DNA from: JBMOOG01 sp049324535
GTDB lineage: Bacteria; Pseudomonadota; Alphaproteobacteria; Rhodobacterales; Rhodobacteraceae
DNA length: 64,000 bases
Direction: 5' to 3'
Assembly (NCBI GenBank): GCA_049324535.1
Contig: JBMOOG010000001.1
Coordinates: 1-64,000 of the forward strand
The position numbers were made by a program, and so were the translations under genes. The notes under the pieces were generated by a model, which was given only the letters and a program-made list of their open reading frames with translations, made no database searches and was not told the DNA's origin. The first letter of the stretch is position 1. The number at the start of each line of letters is the position of its first letter. Below are positions 26,810 to 35,093 of the stretch, piece by piece.

Positions 26810-28228
26810 GTGACCGCGTCCCGATCGGGCCGGTCCGCGTCCCGCGGGGCCGCGCGGACCATCTTCGTCGCCGAGATCGGCGGCGACCTGCTGCGGATGC
26901 GCACGCTCATCCTCCTGCGCTGGGGGGCGATCATCGGCCAGCTCGGCGCGATCGCGGTGGCGCGCTGGGTCTATGACATCGACCTGAACATCGGGCTGTG
27001 CCTGCTTGCGGTCGGCGCCTCGGTGATCGTCAACCTGGTCGCGATTTCGATCTTTCCCGAGAACAAGCGGCTGACGGAAACCGAGTCGGTCCTCGCGCTG
27101 ATGTTCGATGCCGGGCAGCTTGCCTTCCTGCTGTTCCTGACCGGGGGGCTGAACAACCCGTTCGCGCTCTTCATCCTGGTCCCGGCGACCATCGCCGCCA
27201 CCGCGCTGCACAAGGGCTCGGCCATCCTGATCGGCGGGGTGACGATCGGCCTCGTCGCGCTTGTCACCTTCGTGCACCAGCCGCTGAGCTACGCCGACGG
27301 CACCACCATCGCCGTTCCGGCGATCTTCGAACTGGGTTTCCTGCTTGCAATCGTTCTTGGGGTGGTCTTCCTCGGGGTCTATTCCTGGCGCGTGGCGTCC
27401 GAGACCAGCTCGATGCGGGACGCGCTTCTTGCCACGCAGATGGCGCTTGCGCGCGAGCAGAAGCTGACCGACCTCGGGGGCGTGGTCGCCGCGGCCGCGC
27501 ACGAACTCGGCACGCCGCTCGCCACCATCAAGCTGGTCAGCGCCGAGCTGGCCGACGAACTGGCCGACCGGCCCGAGCTCAAGGCCGACGCGGACCTGAT
27601 CCGCGAGCAGGCCGACCGCTGCCGCGACATCCTGCGGTCGATGGGGCGCGCGGGCAAGGACGACCTGCACATGCGGTCGGCCCCTCTCATGGCGGTTGTC
27701 CGCGAGGCTGCCGAACCGCACGCCGCGCGCGGCAAGACCCTGCATTTCGCCGAGATGCCCGCCGCCGGCCAGCCGCGCCGGCAGCCGTCGATCAACCGGC
27801 TGCCCGAAGTGATCCACGGCCTGCGCAACCTGGTGCAGAACGCGGTCGATTTCGCGCGGGCCAACGTCTGGATCGACGTGGGCTGGAGCGCGGATCGCGT
27901 CCTGGTGCGGATCGTCGACGACGGGCCGGGGTATCCGGCGCAGCTACTGGGCCGCATCGGCGATCCCTTCGTCCGCCGCCGCCGGGACGAAGCGCAGCGC
28001 GAGAACCGGCCCGGCTACGAGGGCATGGGGCTTGGTCTCTTCATCGCCAAGACCCTGCTCGAGAGGACCGGCGCCGAGATCAGCTTTGCCAATGGCGCCG
28101 ACCCGTTCCTGAACGAGGAGGAACGGCCCGAGCGCAGCGGGGCCATCGTCGAGGTGATCTGGCACCGTGACAGGATCGAGGCGGCCGACCCGGGCGCCCT
28201 TGGTGCGAACCGTCCGATTGAAACGTGA
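26810..28228 (+). CDS. regB: Redox sensor histidine kinase RegB (PrrB)
   Basis: Quinone- and redox-responsive kinase for RegA. From the GTG at 26810 (472 residues): six transmembrane segments at about 33-195, the ubiquinone-sensing heptad GGLNNPF (112-118), the H-box AAHELGTPLATIKL with phospho-His231, the redox Cys271 in EQADRCRDILRSM, and N, G1 and G2 ATP-binding boxes (LRNLVQNAVDFA, VDDGPGYP, GYEGMGLGLFIAKTLLER). These match Rhodobacter RegB. The upstream frame is open to 26726, so an ATG there is possible, but that region overlaps the senC promoter; GGGGCGGGAC precedes the GTG. Confidence 0.95.
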   Translation: MTASRSGRSASRGAARTIFVAEIGGDLLRMRTLILLRWGAIIGQLGAIAVARWVYDIDLNIGLCLLAVGASVIVNLVAISIFPENKRLTETESVLALMFDAGQLAFLLFLTGGLNNPFALFILVPATIAATALHKGSAILIGGVTIGLVALVTFVHQPLSYADGTTIAVPAIFELGFLLAIVLGVVFLGVYSWRVASETSSMRDALLATQMALAREQKLTDLGGVVAAAAHELGTPLATIKLVSAELADELADRPELKADADLIREQADRCRDILRSMGRAGKDDLHMRSAPLMAVVREAAEPHAARGKTLHFAEMPAAGQPRRQPSINRLPEVIHGLRNLVQNAVDFARANVWIDVGWSADRVLVRIVDDGPGYPAQLLGRIGDPFVRRRRDEAQRENRPGYEGMGLGLFIAKTLLERTGAEISFANGADPFLNEEERPERSGAIVEVIWHRDRIEAADPGALGANRPIET

Positions 28229-28253
28229 CGCGATTCAACTTCTGCGTGTTTCA

Positions 28254-28268
28254 TTAACCCCGCATTAA
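28254..28268. promoter_or_regulatory. CtrA-type binding site (TTAA-N7-TTAA)
   Basis: TTAACCCCGCATTAA occupies 28254-28268: two TTAA half sites with exactly seven bases between, the CtrA consensus of alphaproteobacteria. It lies 26 bases after regB and 62 bases before the PAS gene start. In Rhodobacteraceae CtrA controls motility, gene transfer agents and signalling genes. Sequence match only. Confidence 0.5.
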
Positions 28269-28329
28269 CCGAAGATGACAAGCCTGTGACCGGGGTCGCA
28301 GGTCTGGCCCGGCTGGCGGGGACGATGCA

Positions 28330-29904
28330 GTGCTGACTTTGGCGCTTGGGGTGCTCCTGGTGTCCACCTCGACGGCGACGGCGATTGTCGCGCTGCTCGT
28401 CCTCGGGGCCATCGACCGCCGCAAGCCTCCGCGGCTCGCCGCCGTGCCGGCCGCCACGGACCCCGCGGTGTTCCTGTTCGACGACCGGCTTCTGATCGAT
28501 GCCACACCCGCGGCGCGCGGGCTTCTCGGCGGTGGCTCGGAACCGGGCGACGACTGGGACCGGCTGTGCGCGCATCTGGCCCGGCACTTTCCCGACCTCG
28601 CCGACCGCCTGTCGCGGCTTGCCGAGGTCGGCTCGATCGAGCTTCACTCCGTGAGCGACCCCGCGGTGCGGCTGACGGCCGAGCATCTGTCGGGCCTTGC
28701 CCGGATCACTCTGTCCGACCTCGCGGCCGAGGGCCGCGGCGTGATCGTGGACAGCCTGTCGCAGCGCGCGCAGGAGGAAGAGCTTGCCCTGCTGCGCGAG
28801 GTGGTCGCCCGCGATCCCGGCCCGGTCTGGCGCACCGATGCCGAGGGCCGGATCGACTGGGCGAACGCCGCCTATCTGACGGCGGTTGCCGATGAACTGG
28901 GCCTTTCGCCGGGCGATCTGGTCTGGCCACCGCCGCGCCTCGTCGACGGTCCCGTGCAGCCGGGCCGGAGACGGTGCCGGTCGGCCGGACCCCGACCGCA
29001 CTGGTATGACTGCACGGTGATCGAGTCCGGGGCGTCCTACCTGCATTTCGCCACTCCGGCCGATGCGATCCTGCGCGCGGAAACGCTGCTGGGCGAATTC
29101 GTCCAGACGCTGACCCGGACCTTTGCCGAACTGCCGATCGGTCTGGCGATCTTCGACCGCAACCGCCAGCTTGCGGTGTTCAACCCGGCCCTGTCCGATC
29201 TGACCGGACTCGCCGCCGATTTCCTGTCGGCCCGGCCGAGCCTCGGCGATTTCCTCGACCGGCTGCGCGAAGCCCGCATTCTGCCCGAACCCAGGGACTA
29301 CAAGGACTGGCGCCGGCACTTCTGCGACCTCGAACTGGCCGCAGCGAGCGGCCGCTATGAAGAGACCTGGTACCTGCCGGCGGGCCGGGCCTACCGCGTG
29401 ACCGGACGGCCGCATCCGCAGGGCGCCGTCGCCTTCCTGATCGAGGATGTGACGGTATCGGTGACCCTCACGCAGGGGTTCCGGTCCGAAATCGACCTTG
29501 GCAAGCAGGTGCTCGACAGTCTTGACGAGGCCATCTGCGTGTTCTCGGCCTCGGGGGCGATGCTTTCGGCCAACGCCGCCCATGCCCGGCTCTGGGGCCT
29601 GTCGCCCGAGCAGGCGCTGTCGTCGCTTGGCGCCGCCGATGCGCTGCGGGTCTGGGAGGAGCGCGGCGCGGAAAGTCCGGTCTGGCGAGTGCTGCGCGAC
29701 CGGATCCTCGAGGCCGGCCCGCGACAGCCGTGGTCGGCAGAGGCCCGGCTCCGCGATGGCCGGACCCTCGAATGCCGCGTGACGCCCCTGACGGGCGGCG
29801 CCACGCTGGTGGGTTTCCGCCCGTCGGCGGGGGCCAGGGTGGCCGCGGCGAAGCGTCCGCGGCGCCGCGTCCGCCGGCCGGTCTGGGAGGTGCTGGCCGG
29901 CTGA
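28330..29904 (+). CDS. PAS-domain sensor-like protein lacking kinase and output domains
   Basis: A 524-residue protein with one N-terminal membrane helix (LTLALGVLLVSTSTATAIVALLVLGA), followed by two to three PAS-like domains at about 130-260 (GPVWRTDAEGRIDWANAAYL), 255-360 (LPIGLAIFDRNRQLAVFNPALSDLTGL) and 375-500 (LDSLDEAICVFSASGAMLSANAAHARLW). There is no histidine kinase, GGDEF or EAL domain. The C-terminal tail is very basic (RVAAAKRPRRRVRRPVW). The start is GTG at 28330. It lies between regB and tsaE behind a CtrA-type site. Likely a membrane signalling or scaffold protein; ligand and partner unknown. Confidence 0.8.
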   Translation: MLTLALGVLLVSTSTATAIVALLVLGAIDRRKPPRLAAVPAATDPAVFLFDDRLLIDATPAARGLLGGGSEPGDDWDRLCAHLARHFPDLADRLSRLAEVGSIELHSVSDPAVRLTAEHLSGLARITLSDLAAEGRGVIVDSLSQRAQEEELALLREVVARDPGPVWRTDAEGRIDWANAAYLTAVADELGLSPGDLVWPPPRLVDGPVQPGRRRCRSAGPRPHWYDCTVIESGASYLHFATPADAILRAETLLGEFVQTLTRTFAELPIGLAIFDRNRQLAVFNPALSDLTGLAADFLSARPSLGDFLDRLREARILPEPRDYKDWRRHFCDLELAAASGRYEETWYLPAGRAYRVTGRPHPQGAVAFLIEDVTVSVTLTQGFRSEIDLGKQVLDSLDEAICVFSASGAMLSANAAHARLWGLSPEQALSSLGAADALRVWEERGAESPVWRVLRDRILEAGPRQPWSAEARLRDGRTLECRVTPLTGGATLVGFRPSAGARVAAAKRPRRRVRRPVWEVLAG

Positions 29905-29951
29905 GACCGGCCGGGCTTGCAGGTGCCGGCGGGGCCGATAAGACTGCGCCC

Positions 29952-30458
29952 ATGACCGCGCCGGATCCCGCCCGCCTTCGTCTCCGCCTCGCCTCGCCCG
30001 AGGCGACCGCCCGTCTGGCGGCGCGCATCGCGCCGCTGCTGAAGCCGGGCGATACCCTGCTTCTGGATGGCGAGATCGGGGCCGGCAAGACCCATTTCGC
30101 CCGGTCGCTGATCCAGTCCCGGCTGGCGGCCGAGGGCCGGGCCGAGGAGGTTCCGTCGCCCACCTTCACGCTGGTGCAGACCTACGGCAGCGGCGGGGAT
30201 GCGATCTGGCACGCCGACCTCTACCGCACCGCCGGGCCGGACGAGGTTCGGGAACTCGGCCTCGACGAGGCGTTTTCCGACGCCATCTGCCTTGTCGAAT
30301 GGCCCGACCGTCTGGGGGATCTGACGCCAGAAAAGGCTCTGTTCCTGCGTTTTTCGCCCGGTGAGCGGCCCGAGGAGCGGGTTCTTGATGTCAGGGGCGA
30401 TGCGCAGCGCTGGTCGGCCCTGCTGCACGCGATGGCCGGCGCCGAGGCGGCACCATGA
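29952..30458 (+). CDS. tsaE: tRNA threonylcarbamoyladenosine biosynthesis ATPase TsaE
   Basis: ATPase partner of TsaD and TsaB in making t6A37 of ANN-decoding tRNAs. The 168-residue protein shows Walker A GEIGAGKTHFAR (40-51), VPSPTFTLVQTY, the DLYR motif and LVEWPDRL, all typical of TsaE/YjeE. The frame is open upstream into the PAS gene end, but family length and the ATG at 29952 fix the start. It overlaps the phosphotransferase gene by four bases. TsaD is also in this window at 50506-51591. Confidence 0.94.
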   Translation: MTAPDPARLRLRLASPEATARLAARIAPLLKPGDTLLLDGEIGAGKTHFARSLIQSRLAAEGRAEEVPSPTFTLVQTYGSGGDAIWHADLYRTAGPDEVRELGLDEAFSDAICLVEWPDRLGDLTPEKALFLRFSPGERPEERVLDVRGDAQRWSALLHAMAGAEAAP

Positions 30459-31477
30459 CCGGGACCGGGCAGGCGGCCGGTGACGCTGTCGGCGATTTCC
30501 TTGCCGCCGCCGGCTGGGGTGCTGCGACCCGGAGGCCGCTTGCCGGGGATGCGTCGTCGCGCCGCTACGAGAGGCTGAGCGGCCCGGCGGGAACGGCGAT
30601 CCTCATGGATGCGGGGCCGGCCGGTGCGGCGCAGACCCGGCAGTTCGCCCGTCTGGCGGACTGGCTGCGCGGCCAGGGCTACTCCGCTCCGGCGATTCTC
30701 GCCCGGCACGAGGATCGGGGCCTCCTGCTTGTCGAGGATCTGGGCGACGATCTGCTGGCGCGGCTGATGGCCGCCGAGCCGGAACGGTCGGAGGAGCTGT
30801 GCGCCCTGGCGGTGGACGTCCTCGCCGACCTCGGACGCAGGCGCGACCCGCCCGAGGTGCCGGTGCTCGATGCCGCGGCGCTGGGCGAACTCGCCGATCT
30901 GGCCTCGACCGTCTATGCCCCGGCCGCGGGCGGCTGCACCGATCCGGAGCTTGCGCGCGAGGTCACGCGGCTTTGCCGACCGCTCGATGCGGCGCCGCGG
31001 GTGCTTTCGCTCCGGGATTTCCATGTCGAGAACCTGCTCTGGCTGCCCGACCGCGCTGGACTGGCCCGGCTTGGCCTTCTCGACTTTCAGGACGCGGTGC
31101 TGGCCCCGCCGGCCTATGACCTTGCGTCGCTGACGCGCGATGCCCGACGGGATGTCGATCCCGCGCTCGCCCGTGCCCTCGAGCGGCGCTTCGCGGTCGC
31201 GAGCGGGCGTGACCCCGATGCGATCACCGCCGAATGCGCGCTGCTTGGCGCGCAGCGCAGCCTGCGCATCCTGGGTGTCTTTGCGCGGCTCGGACTGCGC
31301 GACGGCAAGCCCGGCTATCTCGCGCATCTGCCGCGGGTCTGGTCCTATCTGATGGCCGATCTGCAATCTCCGGGCCTGTCGGACCTGCGCGCGCGCGTGC
31401 TGTCCTCGTTGCCCGAACCGACGCCCGACGTCATCGCCAGGATCCGCCGCCAATGTCCGACCGCCCGGCCGCTCTGA
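30455..31477 (+). CDS. amgK: Anomeric N-acetylmuramate/N-acetylglucosamine kinase AmgK
   Basis: Aminoglycoside-phosphotransferase-fold kinase of the MurU cell-wall recycling route: phosphorylates MurNAc (and GlcNAc) at C1. The 340-residue protein has the DASSRRYERL N-terminal loop, LLLVEDLGDDLLARL hinge, the catalytic loop LRDFHVENLLWL and the metal-binding LLDFQDAVLAPPAYDLASL. Its co-encoding with murU, overlapping by 25 bases, is the strongest evidence for this substrate over other APH-family substrates. It is linked by a four-base overlap to tsaE, an arrangement common in alphaproteobacteria. Confidence 0.9.
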   Translation: MTGTGQAAGDAVGDFLAAAGWGAATRRPLAGDASSRRYERLSGPAGTAILMDAGPAGAAQTRQFARLADWLRGQGYSAPAILARHEDRGLLLVEDLGDDLLARLMAAEPERSEELCALAVDVLADLGRRRDPPEVPVLDAAALGELADLASTVYAPAAGGCTDPELAREVTRLCRPLDAAPRVLSLRDFHVENLLWLPDRAGLARLGLLDFQDAVLAPPAYDLASLTRDARRDVDPALARALERRFAVASGRDPDAITAECALLGAQRSLRILGVFARLGLRDGKPGYLAHLPRVWSYLMADLQSPGLSDLRARVLSSLPEPTPDVIARIRRQCPTARPL

Positions 31478-32148
31478 TGCTGTTCGCCGCCGGTCTCGGC
31501 ACCCGTATGGGGGCCCTGACCGCCGACCGGCCCAAGCCGCTGATCGCGGTCGCCGGGCGGCCGCTGATCGACCATGCGCTGGCGGTCGCGGAAGAGGCCG
31601 GCATCGACCGGATCGTGGTCAACACGCATTACCGGGCCGACCAGCTTGCGGCGCATCTGGCCGGCCGGCCCGGCATCCGGCTGTCGCACGAGGCCGGCGA
31701 AGTGCTCGAGACCGGTGGCGGGCTGCGTCATGCCCTGCCCCTGATCGGGGCGGGGCCGGTCTTCACGATGAACACCGATGCGGTCTGGACGGGGCCGAAC
31801 CCCCTCGTGACGCTGGCGCGGGCGTGGCAGCCTGACCGGATGGACGCCCTTCTTCTCACGGTCCCCCGCGACCGCGCGACGGGCCACAAGGGCCGGGGCG
31901 ACTTCCTGCGCGACCCTGACGGGCGGCTCACCCCCGGCCCCGGCGATGTCTACACCGGGGCGCAGATCATCCGCACCGACCGGCTGGAGCGCATCACCGA
32001 TCGTGTCTTCTCGCTCTGGCGGCTCTGGACCGAGATGATCGCCGAGGGCCGCCTCTACGGCGTGGAGCATCCCGGCGGGTGGTGCGATGTCGGCCATCCC
32101 GACGCGATTCCGCTGGCAGAGAGCCTTCTTGCGGGTGCTGGGCCATGA
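31453..32148 (+). CDS. murU: N-acetylmuramate alpha-1-phosphate uridylyltransferase MurU
   Basis: Nucleotidyltransferase that converts MurNAc-1-phosphate to UDP-MurNAc, bypassing fosfomycin-sensitive de novo synthesis. The 231-residue protein shows LFAAGLGTRMGALTADRPKPLIAVAGRPLIDHAL, GGGLRHALPLI, FTMNTDAVW and GWCDVGHPDAI. The ATG at 31453 starts within the last 25 bases of amgK, and the TGA overlaps the addB start (ATGA). The pair amgK-murU implies peptidoglycan recycling in this organism. Confidence 0.92.
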   Translation: MSDRPAALMLFAAGLGTRMGALTADRPKPLIAVAGRPLIDHALAVAEEAGIDRIVVNTHYRADQLAAHLAGRPGIRLSHEAGEVLETGGGLRHALPLIGAGPVFTMNTDAVWTGPNPLVTLARAWQPDRMDALLLTVPRDRATGHKGRGDFLRDPDGRLTPGPGDVYTGAQIIRTDRLERITDRVFSLWRLWTEMIAEGRLYGVEHPGGWCDVGHPDAIPLAESLLAGAGP

Positions 32149-35093
32149 CCGGACCGCGGCTCTTCGCCCTGCCCCCGGGGATCGATTTCCCGCGAGCCTT
32201 CGTGGACGGGCTGCTGGCGCGGATGGGGGAGGGCCCGCCCGAGGCGCTGGCCCGTGTGCGGGTCTTCGTCAACTCGGCGCGCATGCGGCGGCGCATCCGC
32301 GAAGAGTTCGACCGCCGCGGCGCGCGGCTTCTGCCGCGGATCGCTCTGGTGGACGAACTGGGCGACGCCCCGCTTGCCGGCTACCCGCCACCCGAACCGC
32401 CCCTGCGGCGGCGGCTGATGCTGGCGCAGCTCATCGGCGGGCTCCTTGACCGCCAGCCGGAGCTCGCCCCGGTCTCGGCCGTTCACGACCTGGCCGACAG
32501 CCTTGCCGCCCTGCTCGACGAGATGCAGGACGAGGGCCTTACCCCCGAGGCGCTGACCCCCGGGCTTGCCGCCGAACACGCGCAGCATTTCGAGCGCAGC
32601 CTCGCCTTCGTCCGCATCGCGGCGCAGTTCTTCGGGCCGCAGGCGCGGCAGGACCGGCGCGGGCGTCTGAGGACCGTGGCCGAGGCGATGGCGCGTGACT
32701 GGGCGGCCGCGCCGCCCGCCGACCCGGTGGTGATCGCGGGATCGACCGGTTCGCGCGGGCCGACGGCGATTCTGATGGACGCGGTGTCGCGCCTGCCCCG
32801 CGGCTGGGTGGTCCTGCCGGGGTTCGACTTCGACATGCCGGCCGGGGCGTTCGACAGCCTGACCCGACCGGCGATCCCCATCGAGGACCACCCCCAGTAC
32901 CGCTACCATGCGCTGATGCGGCGGCTGGGACTGGCGCCGGCCGATGTCGGCCGCTGGACGGACGAGCCTTCGCCCAACCCGCGCCGGGCCGCGGTCGTCT
33001 CGCTGGCGCTCCGGCCGGCGCCGGTCACCGACCGGTGGATGACCGAGGGGGCGGCGCTGTCGGGCCTCGAGCAGGCGATGGCGGATGCCACGCTGGTCGA
33101 GGCGCCCGATCCGCGCAGCGAGGCGGTGGCCCTGTCGCTGATCCTGCGCAAGGCGGTCGAGGACGGCCGCCGCGCGGCCCTCGTCACCCCGGACCGGACG
33201 CTGGCCCGCCGGGTGTCGGCCGCGCTCGACCGGTGGGGGATCGTGGCGGATGACAGCGCGGGCGTGCCTCTGGCCCAGACCGCCCCGGGGCGCTTCCTGC
33301 GGCAGGCGGCCGATCTTCTGCTGCGCGCGCCGGACATGCCCCGGCTTCTGGCGATGCTGAAGCATCCGCTGACCGCGACCGGGGCCGGCGAGCGCGGGGA
33401 CCATCTGCGCTTCACCCGCGATCTTGAACTGCGCCTGCGCCGACGCGGGCCGGCCTTCCCGGACGGCGCGACGCTCAAGGCCTGGGCGGCCGAGGGCGGG
33501 GATGGGGGCGTGGATGGGAAACGCCGCGCCTGGGCCGAATGGCTGGCGGGCGCGCTGGACCTCGCGCTGCAGCCGGCCGTCGCCGCGCCGCTGGCCGATC
33601 ACGTGGCGCGGCACCTCGATCTTGCCGGGATCCTGGCGGCCGGCCCGGGGGGGTCGGTCGAGGCCAGTGAGCTCTGGGGCAAGGACGAGGGCCGCGAAGC
33701 CGGGCGGCAGATGGCGATGCTGCGGCGCGAGGCCGGCTTCGGCGGCCGCCTCGATCCGGCCGCCTACGCCGACCTGCTGCGGACCCTTTTCGACCGGGTC
33801 GCGGTGCGCGCCGAGCGCGAGAGCCATCCGCTGATCGCGATCTGGGGGACGCTCGAGGCGCGCGCGATGGGGGCGGACCTCGTCGTCCTGGCCGGACTGA
33901 ACGAGGGCCTGTGGCCCACGGCGCCCGCGCCCGACCCGTGGCTGTCGCGGCAGATGCGCCTGAAAGCGGGTCTGTTGCTGCCGGAACGGGCGATCGGACT
34001 GGCGGCGCACGACTTCCAGCAGGCCGCGTCGGGACCCGAGGTCGTGTTCTCGCGCGCCCTGCGCGATGCGGGGTCGGAAACGGTTCCGTCGCGGTGGCTG
34101 GCGCGGCTGACCAACCTTCTGGGCGGCCTGCCGCAGGCGGGCGGGTCGGTCGCGCTGGCCGCGATGCGGGACCGCGGACAGGCCTGGATCGACATGGCCG
34201 CCGCGCTGGACGCGCCCCGCGCGCCGGCGGCCCCGGCCGCGCGTCCGGCCCCCCGGCCGCCGGTCGCGGTGCGGCCGCCGTCGCTTTCCGTGACCGAGAT
34301 CGAACGTCTGATCCGCGACCCCTACGCCATCTACGCGCGGCACGTTCTGGGCCTTCGGCCGCTGGCGCCGGTGTCGCCCGCGCCCGACGCCCGCCTGCGC
34401 GGGGAGGCACTGCACGCGCTGGTCGAAGCCTTCGTGCGCGAATCGGACGGCACCGAGGACGAAGAGGCGGGCCGCGCCCGGCTTCTGGCCGTGACCGACC
34501 GGCTTCTTGCCGAGATCGTGCCCTGGCCGGCTGCCCGCCGGCTGTGGCGCGGGCGGATCGAGAGGCTGGCCACCGCCTTCGTCGCGGACGAGGCGGAACG
34601 GCGGCGACAGGGCCGGCCGGTGGTGCTTGAGCAGAAAGGCGCGATCGAGGTCGGGCCGACCGGCTTCCGGCTGGTTGCGCGACCGGACCGGATCGACCGG
34701 CTCGAGGACGGGCGGGTGCAGATCTACGACTACAAGACCGGTGCGGTCCCCTCGCCGAAACGCCAGCGCCGGTTCGACAACCAGCTCCTGCTTGAGGCCT
34801 GCATGGTCCAGCGCGGCGCCTTCCCCGAGCTCGGCCCGGTCACGGTGGCGGCGACCACCTATGTCCGCCTCGGGGGCGATGGCGCGGTGAGCACCCAGAC
34901 CTTCGATGCGGAGCTCGATGCCGGGACCTGGAAAGGCCTTCTGGACCTGATCGCGCGCTACCAGAGGCGCGACACCCCCTATCCGCCGCGCGTGGCCATG
35001 TTCCGCGAGACGGACGAAAGCGACTATGACCATCTGTCGCGCTTCGGCGAGTGGCCGATGACGGAAGCCTGGCAGCCGGAGGACGTGGAATGA
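32145..35093 (+). CDS. addB: AddB subunit of the AddAB helicase-nuclease
   Basis: Alphaproteobacterial-type AddB of the AddAB enzyme that resects double-strand ends for homologous recombination. The 982-residue protein has a UvrD-like but degraded N-terminal helicase fold and a C-terminal RecB-family nuclease with the GEALHALVEAF His, DRIDRLEDGRVQIYDYKTG (Asp/Asp-Tyr-Lys) and NQLLLEA motifs. The start ATG overlaps the murU stop by four bases, and its stop overlaps the addA start by four bases. Length is about the alphaproteobacterial norm. This replaces RecBCD. Confidence 0.93.
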   Translation: MTGPRLFALPPGIDFPRAFVDGLLARMGEGPPEALARVRVFVNSARMRRRIREEFDRRGARLLPRIALVDELGDAPLAGYPPPEPPLRRRLMLAQLIGGLLDRQPELAPVSAVHDLADSLAALLDEMQDEGLTPEALTPGLAAEHAQHFERSLAFVRIAAQFFGPQARQDRRGRLRTVAEAMARDWAAAPPADPVVIAGSTGSRGPTAILMDAVSRLPRGWVVLPGFDFDMPAGAFDSLTRPAIPIEDHPQYRYHALMRRLGLAPADVGRWTDEPSPNPRRAAVVSLALRPAPVTDRWMTEGAALSGLEQAMADATLVEAPDPRSEAVALSLILRKAVEDGRRAALVTPDRTLARRVSAALDRWGIVADDSAGVPLAQTAPGRFLRQAADLLLRAPDMPRLLAMLKHPLTATGAGERGDHLRFTRDLELRLRRRGPAFPDGATLKAWAAEGGDGGVDGKRRAWAEWLAGALDLALQPAVAAPLADHVARHLDLAGILAAGPGGSVEASELWGKDEGREAGRQMAMLRREAGFGGRLDPAAYADLLRTLFDRVAVRAERESHPLIAIWGTLEARAMGADLVVLAGLNEGLWPTAPAPDPWLSRQMRLKAGLLLPERAIGLAAHDFQQAASGPEVVFSRALRDAGSETVPSRWLARLTNLLGGLPQAGGSVALAAMRDRGQAWIDMAAALDAPRAPAAPAARPAPRPPVAVRPPSLSVTEIERLIRDPYAIYARHVLGLRPLAPVSPAPDARLRGEALHALVEAFVRESDGTEDEEAGRARLLAVTDRLLAEIVPWPAARRLWRGRIERLATAFVADEAERRRQGRPVVLEQKGAIEVGPTGFRLVARPDRIDRLEDGRVQIYDYKTGAVPSPKRQRRFDNQLLLEACMVQRGAFPELGPVTVAATTYVRLGGDGAVSTQTFDAELDAGTWKGLLDLIARYQRRDTPYPPRVAMFRETDESDYDHLSRFGEWPMTEAWQPEDVE

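Noticed and set aside
32055..35033. Long minus-strand frame opposite addB
   Set aside because: addB on the plus strand has nuclease motifs and coupled neighbours; the antisense frame has none and is Arg/Gly-rich.
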